Assembly: GCA_963749875.1 (NCBI GenBank)
Contig: CAVVOX010000005.1
Span: 259,603-323,602, forward strand
Source of the DNA: JAHQVI01 sp963749875
GTDB lineage: Bacteria; Pseudomonadota; Alphaproteobacteria; Rhizobiales; Rhodomicrobiaceae
Direction: 5' to 3'
Length of the DNA: 64,000 nucleotides
Below are positions 28,276 to 37,110 of the stretch, piece by piece. Each line of letters begins with the position of its first letter. Within the stretch, counting starts at the first letter, position 1. Made by a program: the position numbers and the translations under genes. The notes beneath the pieces are model-generated. The model did no database searches. It was not told the DNA's origin and worked only from the letters and a program-made list of their open reading frames with translations.

Positions 28276-29520
28276 TCATGATGCCAGGCGGGTCACGCTG
28301 AAACCCTTCTCCTCCAATCGCGCAATGATTTCGGCCGCATGTTTTGCGTCTTTGGTTTCGATCCTCACATCCAGCGTCGTTCCCTTGGCCGGGACATTGA
28401 GAAACATGCGCCGATGCTCGACTTCCAGAATATTCGCCCCGGCCTCACCCAGACAGGTCGCAACCCGGCCAAGCATGCCCGGCTGATCGTCAATGACGAG
28501 CCGAAGCGAAACGATCTTGTCCTCACGCTCCAGCCCCCGAACCATGATCGAAGCGAGCATGCGGACGTCGATATTTCCGCCCGACAGGACAAGCGCGACC
28601 TTGCGCCCGCGAAATCGCTCCGGCTCGGCCAGAAGTGCCGCAAGCCCCGCAGCTCCGGCACCCTCCGCCATCGTCTTTTGCAGCGAAAGGAAGGCCGAGA
28701 CCGCCTGTTCGATCTGAAATTCGCTGACGAGAAAAATATCGGATATGAGCGTGGTGACAATAGGGATGGCGAGTTGCCCCGCATTCTTGACCGCAATGCC
28801 TTCGGCGAGCGTCTGTCCGCCGCAAGCCGCCGGAACGCCGTCAAGCGCGGCTTTCATTGAGGGATAGAGCGCGGCTTCCACCCCGAAGATCTCGACCTCG
28901 GGCTTGAGCTTCTTCATCGCGGTAGCGCAACCCGAGATCAGCCCGCCGCCGCCAATCGGCAGGATCGCGCAGTCGAGATCCGGCTGGTCCTCGATAAGCT
29001 CGGCGCCCAGCGTCCCCTGACCGGCCATGACGCGCGGGTCGTCATAGGGGTGAACGAATGTCAGCCCTTGTTCTTCTCCGATCGCCCGTGCCTTTTCCTG
29101 CGCCTCGGCGAGCGTCTCGCCGATCAGCACAACCTCGGCACCGAATGCCTCGGTGTTACTGACCTTCACGAAGGGCGTCTGCTGAGGCATGACGATGCGG
29201 GCCGGAATGCCGAGACGGCGCGCGTGGAAAGCGACGGCCTGCGCATGATTGCCCGCCGACATCGCGATGACGCCGCGCGCCCGCTCAGCCTCGGTCAATG
29301 ACAGCAGCTTGACGAGCGCGCCGCGGTCTTTGAACGAGCCCGTTACCTGAAGATTTTCATATTTCACGAAGACATGCGCGCCGGTCAGCTGCGAGAGCTT
29401 AGGCGCCGGCAGCGTCGGCGTGCGCAGGACGCGCCCGCTGATCAGTTTCGTCGCTTCGAAAACATCGCGATAGCTGATCGCGAATTCGGTGCCGGACGCA
29501 TCCGGTGCGGGCAGGCTCAT
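28276..29520 (-). CDS. ilvA: Threonine ammonia-lyase (biodegradative-type with ACT domain)
   Basis: This 414-residue PLP enzyme deaminates threonine to 2-oxobutyrate. The PLP lysine is Lys64 in GSFKDRGA. The phosphate-binding glycine loop is GGGGLISG, and a SAGNHAQAVAFHA block is present. A single ACT domain (LRLVIDDQPGMLGRVATCLG, about residues 325-400) ends the chain, as in the shorter IlvA/TdcB-like form with one ACT domain. The start at 29520 follows GGGGATC and is preferred to an ATG nine codons upstream. It ends 49 bp before hemB begins downstream-to-upstream on the same strand, so hemB-ilvA may be co-transcribed. Together with cimA at 45.7 kb it offers a second route to 2-oxobutyrate. 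Confidence 0.93.
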   Translation of the reverse strand: MSLPAPDASGTEFAISYRDVFEATKLISGRVLRTPTLPAPKLSQLTGAHVFVKYENLQVTGSFKDRGALVKLLSLTEAERARGVIAMSAGNHAQAVAFHARRLGIPARIVMPQQTPFVKVSNTEAFGAEVVLIGETLAEAQEKARAIGEEQGLTFVHPYDDPRVMAGQGTLGAELIEDQPDLDCAILPIGGGGLISGCATAMKKLKPEVEIFGVEAALYPSMKAALDGVPAACGGQTLAEGIAVKNAGQLAIPIVTTLISDIFLVSEFQIEQAVSAFLSLQKTMAEGAGAAGLAALLAEPERFRGRKVALVLSGGNIDVRMLASIMVRGLEREDKIVSLRLVIDDQPGMLGRVATCLGEAGANILEVEHRRMFLNVPAKGTTLDVRIETKDAKHAAEIIARLEEKGFSVTRLAS

Positions 29521-29569
29521 GGCAGATCCCCAAACCGCAGGCGGCACCGCCGCCTGCCAGCGGCCGCGA

Positions 29570-30637
29570 TCATTCCTTGCGGTCCCGCAACTGAGCCGCG
29601 ACGTCCCGTGCGAAATAGGTCAGAATGCCGTCGGCGCCGGCGCGTTTGAACGCCAGCAGGCTTTCGGTAATGACCCGGCTCTTGTCAAGCCAGCCATTGC
29701 CGATGGCCGCCATCAGCATCGCATACTCGCCGGAGACCTGATAGACGAATGTGGGCACGGCGAAATGGTCCTTCACCCGGCGGACGATGTCGAGATAGGG
29801 CATCCCTGGCTTGACCATGACCATATCCGCGCCTTCGGCAAGATCCAGCTCGACCTCGCGCAGCGCCTCGTCGGAATTGGCCGGGTCCATCTGATAGGTC
29901 CGCTTATCGCCCTTCAAGGTCGATGACGAGCCGACGGCCTCCCGGAATGGGCCATAAAAGGCGGAGGCATATTTCGCCGCATAGGACATGATCATCGTAT
30001 TCTTATAGCCGCCCTCTTCCAGTACATGGCGGATGGCGCCGATCCGGCCGTCCATCATATCCGACGGCGCAAGCACGTCGCAGCCGGCTTCGGCCTGCAC
30101 GAGCGCCTGCTTGACCAAGACCTCCAGCGTCTCGTCATTCGCGATTTCGCTGCCGACCAGAATGCCGTCATGGCCGTGCGAGGTGTAAGGATCGAGCGCC
30201 ACATCGCAGAGCACGCCGATTTCGGGCACTGCAGCTTTGATCGCTCGCACCGCCCGGCAGACCAGATTCCCCGGATTGATGGCTTCCGACGCCTGCTCGT
30301 CGCGCAGCGACATATCCGTACAGGGAAAGAGCGCGATGGTGGGGATCGAGAGGCTGGCCGCTTCCTCCGCCGCGGCGACGGCCAGATCGATCGACAGGCG
30401 TTCGACGCCCGGCATGGACGCGACCGGCACGCGCTGGTTTTCGCCTCCGGCAATGAAGATCGGCCAGATCAAATCGTCCGCCGTCAGGCGGGTCTCGCGC
30501 GCAAGCCTGCGCGACCATTCGGCCTGCCTGATCCGGCGCATTCTCGTGGACGGGAACCCGGCTCCCGGCATGACGGGCGCCTCGACAAATCCGGGCCGGT
30601 TCAAACGATGGTCGCTTTCGACTTTCTTGTCCATCAT
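29570..30637 (-). CDS. hemB: Delta-aminolevulinic acid dehydratase (porphobilinogen synthase)
   Basis: This 355-residue enzyme condenses two 5-aminolevulinate molecules to porphobilinogen in tetrapyrrole synthesis. The two Schiff-base lysines lie in SYAAKYASAFYGPFREA and MVMVKPGMPYLD. The metal site reads DVALDPYTSHGHDG, with Asp and Ala in place of the zinc-binding cysteines. It is therefore the zinc-independent, magnesium-type alphaproteobacterial form. Two adjacent ATG codons (30637 and 30634) are possible starts. Confidence 0.97.
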   Translation of the reverse strand: MMDKKVESDHRLNRPGFVEAPVMPGAGFPSTRMRRIRQAEWSRRLARETRLTADDLIWPIFIAGGENQRVPVASMPGVERLSIDLAVAAAEEAASLSIPTIALFPCTDMSLRDEQASEAINPGNLVCRAVRAIKAAVPEIGVLCDVALDPYTSHGHDGILVGSEIANDETLEVLVKQALVQAEAGCDVLAPSDMMDGRIGAIRHVLEEGGYKNTMIMSYAAKYASAFYGPFREAVGSSSTLKGDKRTYQMDPANSDEALREVELDLAEGADMVMVKPGMPYLDIVRRVKDHFAVPTFVYQVSGEYAMLMAAIGNGWLDKSRVITESLLAFKRAGADGILTYFARDVAAQLRDRKE

Positions 30638-30802
30638 CGGTCATTCTCTCGGCAAGCGTTCATCAGAGCATTAACAGCACGGCTCAAGGCTGGCAATTGG
30701 TGTCCACCGTAAACATCTTGATGTTTTTCTCGAACAACAGCGCTACACATAGCTTTGCGTGCATGTTTCATAGCCGCGATCTATCTTTATGAGGAAACAA
30801 AG

Positions 30803-31381
30803 ATGTCTTTTCCGAGGAGTTTTCGTTCTTCCTTGGCCGGTCTCGCCGCTGTGGTGATCATCGGCGCCAGCTTCATTGCCGCATCTCCTGCCGACGCTCA
30901 AAATCGCCGTTCCTTCTGCCAGGATTATGCGCGCGAGGCCGTCAGGCAATATGAAGCAAACGAGCGCAGAGATTGCGGTTACAAAGGTGTGCGTTGGAGC
31001 GACAACCGCACGGCTCATTTTAGCTGGTGCATGCTCTTTCCACGCCAAGCCGAGCGGGAAAGCAACGCACGCAAGGAACAGCTGCAAAATTGCCGGCAGG
31101 ACCGCCGGGCCGAGCGCATCGGCAAACGGGCGGCGTGCGAAACCTACGCCAAGATCGCCGTGACGCAGGCAGAGGCGAATAAGAAATATGATTGCGGCTT
31201 GCGCGGCGGCGAATGGAACGATGACACCCGCGCGCATATGCGCTGGTGCATGCGGTCGCGGCGCAATCATCTGTTCGATGAGATCCGGTTCCGCGCCGGC
31301 GAGCTTCAGAAGTGCTTCGACAAGCTCGGCGACTATGATGACGATAGTAACGACCGCGGCTATAAGCGCCGCCGCTTCTAA
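30803..31381 (+). CDS. Exported protein with two Cys-containing tandem repeats
   Basis: I do not recognise the family. From the ATG at 30803 (preceded by GAGGAAAC) the product is 192 residues with a signal peptide ending ASPADAQ. The mature part is two related units of about 65 residues. Each has the pattern C-x2-YA-x11-C-G-x4-W-x2-D-x-R-A/T-H-x2-WC-M-x(n)-L-Q-x-C: first FCQDYAREAV...DCGYKGVRWSD...WCM...LQNC, then ACETYAKIAV...DCGLRGGEWND...WCM...LQKC. Four cysteines per unit suggest two disulfides each. A basic/acidic tail follows (DDDSNDRGYKRRRF). Confidence 0.7.
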   Translation: MSFPRSFRSSLAGLAAVVIIGASFIAASPADAQNRRSFCQDYAREAVRQYEANERRDCGYKGVRWSDNRTAHFSWCMLFPRQAERESNARKEQLQNCRQDRRAERIGKRAACETYAKIAVTQAEANKKYDCGLRGGEWNDDTRAHMRWCMRSRRNHLFDEIRFRAGELQKCFDKLGDYDDDSNDRGYKRRRF

Positions 31382-31430
31382 GCCGGTCTAAGAGATGCGA
31401 CCGGGTGGCCAACTCCATCGGCCGCCCTTT

Positions 31431-32393
31431 CTATTGGCAATAGGAGCCATGGCGCCGTTTCGCCATATCGAGGTGAAAATGGCTCTTGTGAGCGGCATTC
31501 GCTTCGGGCCCGAGAACCGTGCCGAAAATCCTGCAGGCGCCCGCATGAATTTCCCGCAGAAATTTGTTGCGGGGGGCCTCGCCCTCCCAATCATCGAGCA
31601 CGCTGATGCGCTGGCCCTTGGCTGTGCCGAATGCCGAGATATCGAGCGCCTCGCCGAAGGCATGGTGGCTGATGCGCTGCCTCGGGTCGTTATACCGCGT
31701 CCGGCAATGATAGGACGAGATATTCGTCAGGCTGACGATTTGGTCATCCAACAAGTCCTTTGCACGCGGCTGGACGACCTCGACCATCCAGCGGTTGAGC
31801 GCCGCCGCCAAGACGCAGGTCATGGTCGCATGGGGGGTTATTTCCACTTCGGGTGTCAGTTTCAGCGCGGCGAGCCGGATGGGAGCGGGCATGCCGCATA
31901 CGCCGTCTTTCACGGGCTCAAGCGGTTTGAACGCATAGGCTTCATCCGACACTGTCTTTGCGCATTGGGCCTTGGCTTCCGCGATCTCGGCCTCGCTCCA
32001 GGTCTCGGGGGGCGGCGGTGGACCGAGCTTTTCCGCGGCAATTCGCGGTCTGCGTAGTGATGGCGGCGGCGCGCGGGATGGGATCGGCGGAGCGGCCAGG
32101 TCGATCTCCTCCGTCTCCTCATCCGTTTCGGCCACGGCGTCGGGCTCATCGTCATCGCCCGTCCGGGCATCCGCTCTTTCAGGAATCGTCGGCCGCATCT
32201 CCGGAAGTGCAACGACCCCTGCGTCGCCCTCGTCGTCATCCGGCTCCTCAGCCGCGTCCGGGCGTTTTTGCGGGATATCGACGCCGAGGGGTCTCTTCGA
32301 TGGAAGGGGAATGCTGCGCACCTGGCTCAAGCCGACGAACAGGCAACACAACGCGGTCAGCCCCGCCAATGTTCTTCGCACTCTTGCCGACAT
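31431..32393 (-). CDS. Extensin-like domain protein (D-Ala-D-Ala-peptidase-like fold)
   Basis: This 320-residue protein begins with a membrane anchor or signal segment (residues 8-26). A Pro/Glu/Asp-rich linker follows (about 30-115, with PPIPSRAPPP). The last 190 residues match the bacterial extensin-like C-terminal domain. Motifs HHAFGEALDIS and HKSHFHLD place histidine and aspartate as in LAS-type zinc peptidases. Six cysteines in this domain suggest periplasmic disulfides. A role in cell-wall processing is inferred. The upstream divergent gene is the valine-degradation hydrolase. Confidence 0.85.
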   Translation of the reverse strand: MSARVRRTLAGLTALCCLFVGLSQVRSIPLPSKRPLGVDIPQKRPDAAEEPDDDEGDAGVVALPEMRPTIPERADARTGDDDEPDAVAETDEETEEIDLAAPPIPSRAPPPSLRRPRIAAEKLGPPPPPETWSEAEIAEAKAQCAKTVSDEAYAFKPLEPVKDGVCGMPAPIRLAALKLTPEVEITPHATMTCVLAAALNRWMVEVVQPRAKDLLDDQIVSLTNISSYHCRTRYNDPRQRISHHAFGEALDISAFGTAKGQRISVLDDWEGEAPRNKFLREIHAGACRIFGTVLGPEANAAHKSHFHLDMAKRRHGSYCQ

Positions 32394-32546
32394 GAGTAGC
32401 CTACCGCCTCATTGAACAACTCACACGGCCGATTGTTTCACTTGTCCCGTGCCATGGGCGGTGTATAGCCTGCGCCAGAAAGGTCATCGCCGTAGATCGC
32501 GACATCGCGTTTTTCAACCCAAACCTCAGCGCCGTCAGGAGAGGTC

Positions 32547-33632
32547 ATGTCCCAGACGTCCAGCCCTTCCGATGAAATTCTGGTCCGTGAGGAAGGCCGC
32601 GCCGGCTTCTTGACCCTGAATCGGCCCAAAGCGCTGAACGCATTGACGCCTGGAATGCTCAAGACGTTAGAGACCCATTATCTGAAATGGGCGTCCACCG
32701 CACGTATTTATGGCGTGGTGCTCGATGCCGTCCCCGGACGCGCTTTTTGCGGCGGCGGCGATCTTCTGGCGCTGATCGAAGACATCGGCACCGATTTCGA
32801 TGCCACGGCGCAGTTCTTTCGCGAGGAATATCAGCATAATTGGACACTGGAGCGGTTCACCAAGCCCAATGTTTCGCTGATCGACGGCCTCGTCATGGGA
32901 GGCGGCGTCGGCATCTCGATCTATGGAACACACCGCGTCGCGGGGGAAAATCTGGTCTTTGCAATGCCGGAGACGGGCATCGGCTTCTTCCCCGACATTG
33001 GCGGCGGCTTCTTCCTGTCGCGCTTCCCTGGCGAAACCGGGCTTTATCTCGGCCTGACCGGCAACAATGTCGGACGGGCCGACGCTTACTATCTCGGCAT
33101 TGCCAGCCATTGCATCGACAGCGTGGATTTCGACAAGATCCGCCATGCGATGATCGAGGGTGACCCGATCGATCCCGTTCTCAATTCGCTGCATCGCGAT
33201 CCCGGCGAAAGCAGCCTCGCCGCGCTTCGTCCCGCGATCGACCGCATCTTCTCCGCCGAAAGCGTCGAGGCCATTCTGTCCCGGCTCGATGCCGAAACCG
33301 GTCCCCACGCCGACTGGGCCCGTAAAACCGCCGCGACGATCGGTCAGCGCGCGCCGCTCAGCCTGAAGGTGGCGTTCCGCCAGATCCGCGAAGGCCGCTT
33401 CCTGCCCAGCCTGAAAGAGGAGCTGAAGGTCGAGTTCCGGCTGGTCTGCCGTCTCGGCGTGCGGCATGATCTGCGTGAAGGCATCCGCGCGGCGCTCATC
33501 GACCGGGACAGATCGCCGAAATGGCAGCCCGCAAGGCTCGAAGATGTGACGGAGGACATGGTTGAGGCCTGTTTCGCACCACTCGACGGGCGCGAGCTCG
33601 AACTCGAAGATCACTGGACGCTAGTCGATTAA
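32547..33632 (+). CDS. 3-hydroxyisobutyryl-CoA hydrolase (enoyl-CoA hydratase family)
   Basis: This 361-residue crotonase-fold enzyme frees 3-hydroxyisobutyrate from its CoA ester in valine breakdown. The oxyanion-hole and active-site blocks are as in HIBCH: RAFCGGGDL, GLVMGGGVGISIYG, and PETGIGFFPDIGGGFFLSR. The long C-terminal extension typical of HIBCH, beyond plain enoyl-CoA hydratases, is present. The ATG follows CAGGAGAGG. It lies 173 bp upstream of 3-hydroxyisobutyrate dehydrogenase, the next pathway step, which supports the assignment. Confidence 0.9.
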   Translation: MSQTSSPSDEILVREEGRAGFLTLNRPKALNALTPGMLKTLETHYLKWASTARIYGVVLDAVPGRAFCGGGDLLALIEDIGTDFDATAQFFREEYQHNWTLERFTKPNVSLIDGLVMGGGVGISIYGTHRVAGENLVFAMPETGIGFFPDIGGGFFLSRFPGETGLYLGLTGNNVGRADAYYLGIASHCIDSVDFDKIRHAMIEGDPIDPVLNSLHRDPGESSLAALRPAIDRIFSAESVEAILSRLDAETGPHADWARKTAATIGQRAPLSLKVAFRQIREGRFLPSLKEELKVEFRLVCRLGVRHDLREGIRAALIDRDRSPKWQPARLEDVTEDMVEACFAPLDGRELELEDHWTLVD

Positions 33633-33658
33633 AATCGCTGGAGCGCCGAGCAGAGTGC

Positions 33659-33789
33659 GCTGGCGCAACGCGCGTTCAAGCATGTCCCCGCGAAGGCGGG
33701 GATGGACGTGGGAACAGTTGTGCTCATCTTTTGAAATAGATCAACTTTGCAACGTTCGATTGTATCCAATTGAACGTCGGTTGATCTAG
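33659..33789 (+). repeat. CTAG-bounded two-hairpin intergenic repeat, copy 3
   Basis: A 131-bp, more diverged copy lies between the two valine-degradation genes. The left end reads CTGG instead of CTAG. The second hairpin has quite different arms (AACGTTCGATTG / CAATTGAACGTCGG) that still pair. It ends one base before the AAGGGGAG ribosome binding site of mmsB. Confidence 0.82.
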
Positions 33790-33805
33790 CAAGGGGAGAA
33801 ACGCC

Positions 33806-34705
33806 GTGGCAAAGATCGGATTTATCGGACTTGGGAAAATGGGCGCGCCGATGGCGGCGAACCTGCTCAAAGCGGGCCACCAGCTCAAAGCCTATGACAT
33901 CGTCCCTGCAAATGTCGAACGCGCGGCCAGCGCCGGAGGGGAGACGGCCGGCAGCCTGGCGGAGGCGGTCTCGGGCGTCGAAGCGGTCATCACGATGCTG
34001 CCGGCGGGAGCGCAGGTCCGCGACGTCTATCTCGGACCCGACGGCATCCTGACGGCGGCTTCATCGGGCACGCTCTTTATGGATTGCTCCACGATCGATG
34101 TGGCGACAGCGCGAGACGTCGCCGCGGAGGCCGACAAGGCTGGCATGGCCATGGTCGACGCGCCGGTCTCCGGCGGTGTGGCCGGCGCGGAAGGTGCAAC
34201 GCTCACCTTCATGGTCGGCGGCAGCGAGGCGGCTTTCGCTCGCGCCGAACCGATCCTGCAATCTATGGGCAAGGCGGTGGTCCACGCCGGCGGGCCGGGC
34301 AACGGTCAGGCCGCGAAGATCTGCAACAATATGGTCCTCGGCGTCTCGATGATCGCCGTATGCGAGGCGTTCATCCTGGCGGACGCGCTCGGACTCGATC
34401 GGCAGAGGCTGTTCGACATCGCGTCCAAAGCCTCGGGCCAATGCTGGTCGCTGACGTCTTATTGTCCGGTGCCCGGCCCGGTGCCGAATTCGCCCGCCAA
34501 CCGCGATTACGCGCCGGGCTTCACCGCGGCGATGATGCTGAAGGATCTGCGCCTTGCCCAGGAGGCGGCGCTCGGGCAGGGCGCGGCAACGCCCCTCGGC
34601 GCCGAGGCCGCACAGCTCTATAGCCTGTTCGACGCACAGGGCGGCAGTCAGACGGACTTCTCCGGAATCATCGAATTTTTGCGCGGAAAACAGGCCGCAA
34701 CTTAA
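33806..34705 (+). CDS. mmsB: 3-hydroxyisobutyrate dehydrogenase
   Basis: This 299-residue NAD-dependent enzyme oxidises 3-hydroxyisobutyrate to methylmalonate semialdehyde. The Rossmann motif is IGFIGLGKMGAPMAANL at the N-terminus. The family substrate motif DAPVSGGVAGAEGATLTFM and the catalytic-lysine region GNGQAAKICNNMVLG follow, and then the late SGQCWSL block. The GTG start is preceded by AAGGGGAG at good spacing. It follows the hydrolase gene across a 173-bp gap occupied by a repeat. Confidence 0.95.
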   Translation: MAKIGFIGLGKMGAPMAANLLKAGHQLKAYDIVPANVERAASAGGETAGSLAEAVSGVEAVITMLPAGAQVRDVYLGPDGILTAASSGTLFMDCSTIDVATARDVAAEADKAGMAMVDAPVSGGVAGAEGATLTFMVGGSEAAFARAEPILQSMGKAVVHAGGPGNGQAAKICNNMVLGVSMIAVCEAFILADALGLDRQRLFDIASKASGQCWSLTSYCPVPGPVPNSPANRDYAPGFTAAMMLKDLRLAQEAALGQGAATPLGAEAAQLYSLFDAQGGSQTDFSGIIEFLRGKQAAT

Positions 34706-34753
34706 GGTAGTTTCATGGCCTGAGACTACAATTTTAGCTTGTCGAATTAATTT

Positions 34754-34768
34754 CAATTTAGCAAATTG
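34754..34768. promoter_or_regulatory. Candidate MarR-type operator upstream of ldtR
   Basis: A perfect inverted repeat, CAATTT-AGC-AAATTG, lies 50-64 bp upstream of the ldtR start in an AT-rich promoter region. MarR-family regulators usually bind short palindromes near their own promoters, so this is a candidate autoregulatory site. No identical palindrome was found upstream of ldtP. The assignment is inference. Confidence 0.4.
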
Positions 34769-34817
34769 CGCGCTAAGGTAGCGATTAGACATCGTTATCA
34801 ACCTTAAGGGGCGCGTG

Positions 34818-35327
34818 ATGAGCGTAGTGTTAGACTACTCGCGAGCGGAGGCGAATTCGGACGAACGTCCGCTCATGGCGCAATATTTGCTTTCACTCAA
34901 GATCATCGAGCGGCTGCATCGTTTGCTTCTTGACGTGGTCAAGGCCGAGTTCGAACGGGCAGGCCGCACCGACGTCAACGGCGTCCAGGCGCTTCTCCTA
35001 TACAATATCGGCGACTGCGAGCTGACGGCCGGCGAGATCCGGACTCGCGGCTACTATCTCGGCTCGAATGTTTCCTATAATCTGAAGAAGCTCGTCAACT
35101 CTGGCTATATTCATCACCAGCGCTCGAAGACGGACCGCCGCTCGGTGCGCATCCGGCTGACGCCGAAGGGCAAGGAGGTCTACACCATCGTCAACGGCCT
35201 GTTCGAACGGCAGCTGACCATGATTGAAAAGGTCGCCGGGCTGTCCTTGTCGGACCTGAAGACGCTGAACCACAGCCTTTCGCGGCTCGAGCGCTTCTGG
35301 GGCGATCAGATCCGCTACCGCCTTTGA
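34818..35327 (+). CDS. ldtR: MarR-family regulator LdtR
   Basis: This 169-residue winged-helix protein matches LdtR, described in Candidatus Liberibacter and other Rhizobiales as a regulator of an L,D-transpeptidase gene. The helix-turn-helix is around LTAGEIRTRGYYLGSNVSYN, followed by the wing HQRSKTDRRSVRIRLTPKG. Helices at both ends (LLSLKIIERLHRLLLDVVKA and FERQLTMIEKVAG) form the dimer interface. The ATG at 34818 directly follows an in-frame GTG. The gene sits just upstream of a large L,D-transpeptidase gene on the same strand, matching the known pair. Confidence 0.9.
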   Translation: MSVVLDYSRAEANSDERPLMAQYLLSLKIIERLHRLLLDVVKAEFERAGRTDVNGVQALLLYNIGDCELTAGEIRTRGYYLGSNVSYNLKKLVNSGYIHHQRSKTDRRSVRIRLTPKGKEVYTIVNGLFERQLTMIEKVAGLSLSDLKTLNHSLSRLERFWGDQIRYRL

Positions 35328-35746
35328 TCGCGCCGCTTCCCTCGGGCATGGAAGCCGTTGCTCAGGGAAGGCGCTCAAGGGGTGCAATTTGCCGAGGCAT
35401 ACCAACGAATCGTTGCAAGAATTCAACGCAGTCTATCATTAGTTCAGCGAGCGGGCGTAAAGCTTGATTTCGGGGGCGTTTTCCCACAGGTTGTTAAGCA
35501 TAGCTTAAAAAAGATCGCGCAGAGACGGGGCAGAATGAGGGCTCACCCGCGCGATCGCGAGGCGGTCGGACATAACACCAGACAACGCTTTGTGAGTTGG
35601 ACGAGCGGCCAAGGCGGTTTAAGACGGAACTTGCGCTTGATCGCGACATTTCGGGTAGGCCATCATTCGATTTGATTGATTAAGTCATCTATACTTTGCG
35701 GGGGGTGGCGGTGCGGCAAAGCAGAAAGCAGAGGGGAGTACGAAAG
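35328..35746. promoter_or_regulatory. 419-bp ldtR-ldtP intergenic region with candidate promoter
   Basis: No gene was recognised. The right end is AT-rich and contains TATACT at about 35690-35695, a good -10 candidate, with several TTGATT words just upstream. It should hold the ldtP promoter and any LdtR site. A poly-A/T tract (TTAAAAAAGATC) lies near 35505. Confidence 0.4.
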
Positions 35747-37048
35747 GTGAATGTGACGCGTAATCTAGGGGGCCTTTCACGTCGTGCGATCGTAGTGATC
35801 GCGGCAATCTCCATTGGCGGCCTCGTCCTTTCGCCAGGCCCGCATGCCCAAACAGTGGCCAATGTCGACAACTGGCCGAATTTCGGCGACAGCGGCAACA
35901 CATGGGACCCTGGGTTCGATCGCTCCTTTGCGCGCAAATGGGAGCAGGAGCCCGCGCGCGGATATCCCACGATCTCTCCGAGCAATATCGACCATATGAA
36001 GGCGACGATTAAGCGCTACGCGCAGATCGTTCAGCGCGGTGGCTGGGACAAGCTTCCGCTGGTCGAGCTCAGGGTTGGAAAGACGCATGCTGCCGTCGCG
36101 GCCCTGCGGCGGCGTTTGCAGGCCGAAGGCGATCTGGCAGCATCGAACGGCTATCCTCAGACATTCGACTATTATGTGGAGAAGGCGGTCAAGACGGCGC
36201 AGCTCCGTAATGGGCTCGCGCCGACGGGCGTGGTGGACAAAGCGACGATCATGGCGCTGAATGTCCCCGCCAGCGCCAGGCTGCGTCAGCTCCGGACGAA
36301 CCTTACCAGAATCAAGTCGCTGTCGGCGCCGGCGAAGGGCCGATACGTTCTGGTCAATATTCCGGCTGCTCAGATCGAGGCGGTCGAGGATGACAAGGTC
36401 GTTTCCCGGCATGCCGGCGTGGTCGGCAAGATCGACCGGCCGACACCGATTCTTCAGTCCTATATCCACGAAATCAACTTCAACAAGGCTTGGATCCTGC
36501 CGCCGACCGTCATTCGCGAGGATCTGCTTCCCAAGGCGCGCGGCAAGAACGCGGCGAAGATTTTCAAGCGTTACGGGGTCGACGTCTATTCCGATTACAA
36601 TGCGTATCAGAAGGGGCATCCCCTCGATCCGCAAACGGTTAACTGGTCCAGTCCGAGTGCAAACAACCTCTTCTTCGCGCAGAAGCCCGGAGAGGACAAT
36701 CCGCTCGGATTTTTGAAGATCAATTTTTACAATCCCTATTCGGTCTATATGCACGACACCCCGTCGAAGAGCATTTTCGCCCGCAATTTCCGGGCCGAAA
36801 GCTCCGGATGCGTCCGTATTCAGAACATTCCGCAACTGGCGGCGTGGATTCTGCGGGACAATGGGTGGGATTTGTCGCGCGTAACCAGCATGAAGCAGAG
36901 CGGCAAGTCGCTCAATGTCGATGTGAAGGGCAAAATCAAGCTTTACTTCGCTTATGTGACCGCCTGGGCGACGCCTGATGGACAGGCGCATTTCCGCCGC
37001 GACCTTTACAAGCGCGACGGCGTAGGGGTCACCGCCACGGTCTATTAA
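35747..37048 (+). CDS. ldtP: L,D-transpeptidase LdtP (periplasmic, PG-binding-like plus YkuD)
   Basis: This 433-residue envelope enzyme has an N-terminal signal/anchor (RRAIVVIAAISIGGLVLS). A peptidoglycan-binding-like helical region lies around residues 110-185 (VAALRRRLQAEGD, LAPTGVVDKATIMALN). The YkuD domain follows with catalytic YMHDTPSKSIF and SSGCVRIQN (the nucleophile Cys). It forms 3-3 crosslinks in peptidoglycan. The GTG at 35747 is chosen because GAGGGGAG lies 8 bp upstream. The frame is open 17 codons further. Its position after ldtR implies control by LdtR. The C-terminus has a family-typical basic tail. Confidence 0.9.
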   Translation: MNVTRNLGGLSRRAIVVIAAISIGGLVLSPGPHAQTVANVDNWPNFGDSGNTWDPGFDRSFARKWEQEPARGYPTISPSNIDHMKATIKRYAQIVQRGGWDKLPLVELRVGKTHAAVAALRRRLQAEGDLAASNGYPQTFDYYVEKAVKTAQLRNGLAPTGVVDKATIMALNVPASARLRQLRTNLTRIKSLSAPAKGRYVLVNIPAAQIEAVEDDKVVSRHAGVVGKIDRPTPILQSYIHEINFNKAWILPPTVIREDLLPKARGKNAAKIFKRYGVDVYSDYNAYQKGHPLDPQTVNWSSPSANNLFFAQKPGEDNPLGFLKINFYNPYSVYMHDTPSKSIFARNFRAESSGCVRIQNIPQLAAWILRDNGWDLSRVTSMKQSGKSLNVDVKGKIKLYFAYVTAWATPDGQAHFRRDLYKRDGVGVTATVY

Positions 37049-37110
37049 CGAGCTTTGCTCATTTGTTTGACGACCGCACCGGGGTTCCAGCGATGTCGGC
37101 CGACCGGCGG

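Noticed and set aside
28078..28281. A 67-codon open frame in the AT-rich space before bpt
   Set aside because: There is no ribosome binding site and no family resemblance; the composition fits noncoding promoter DNA.
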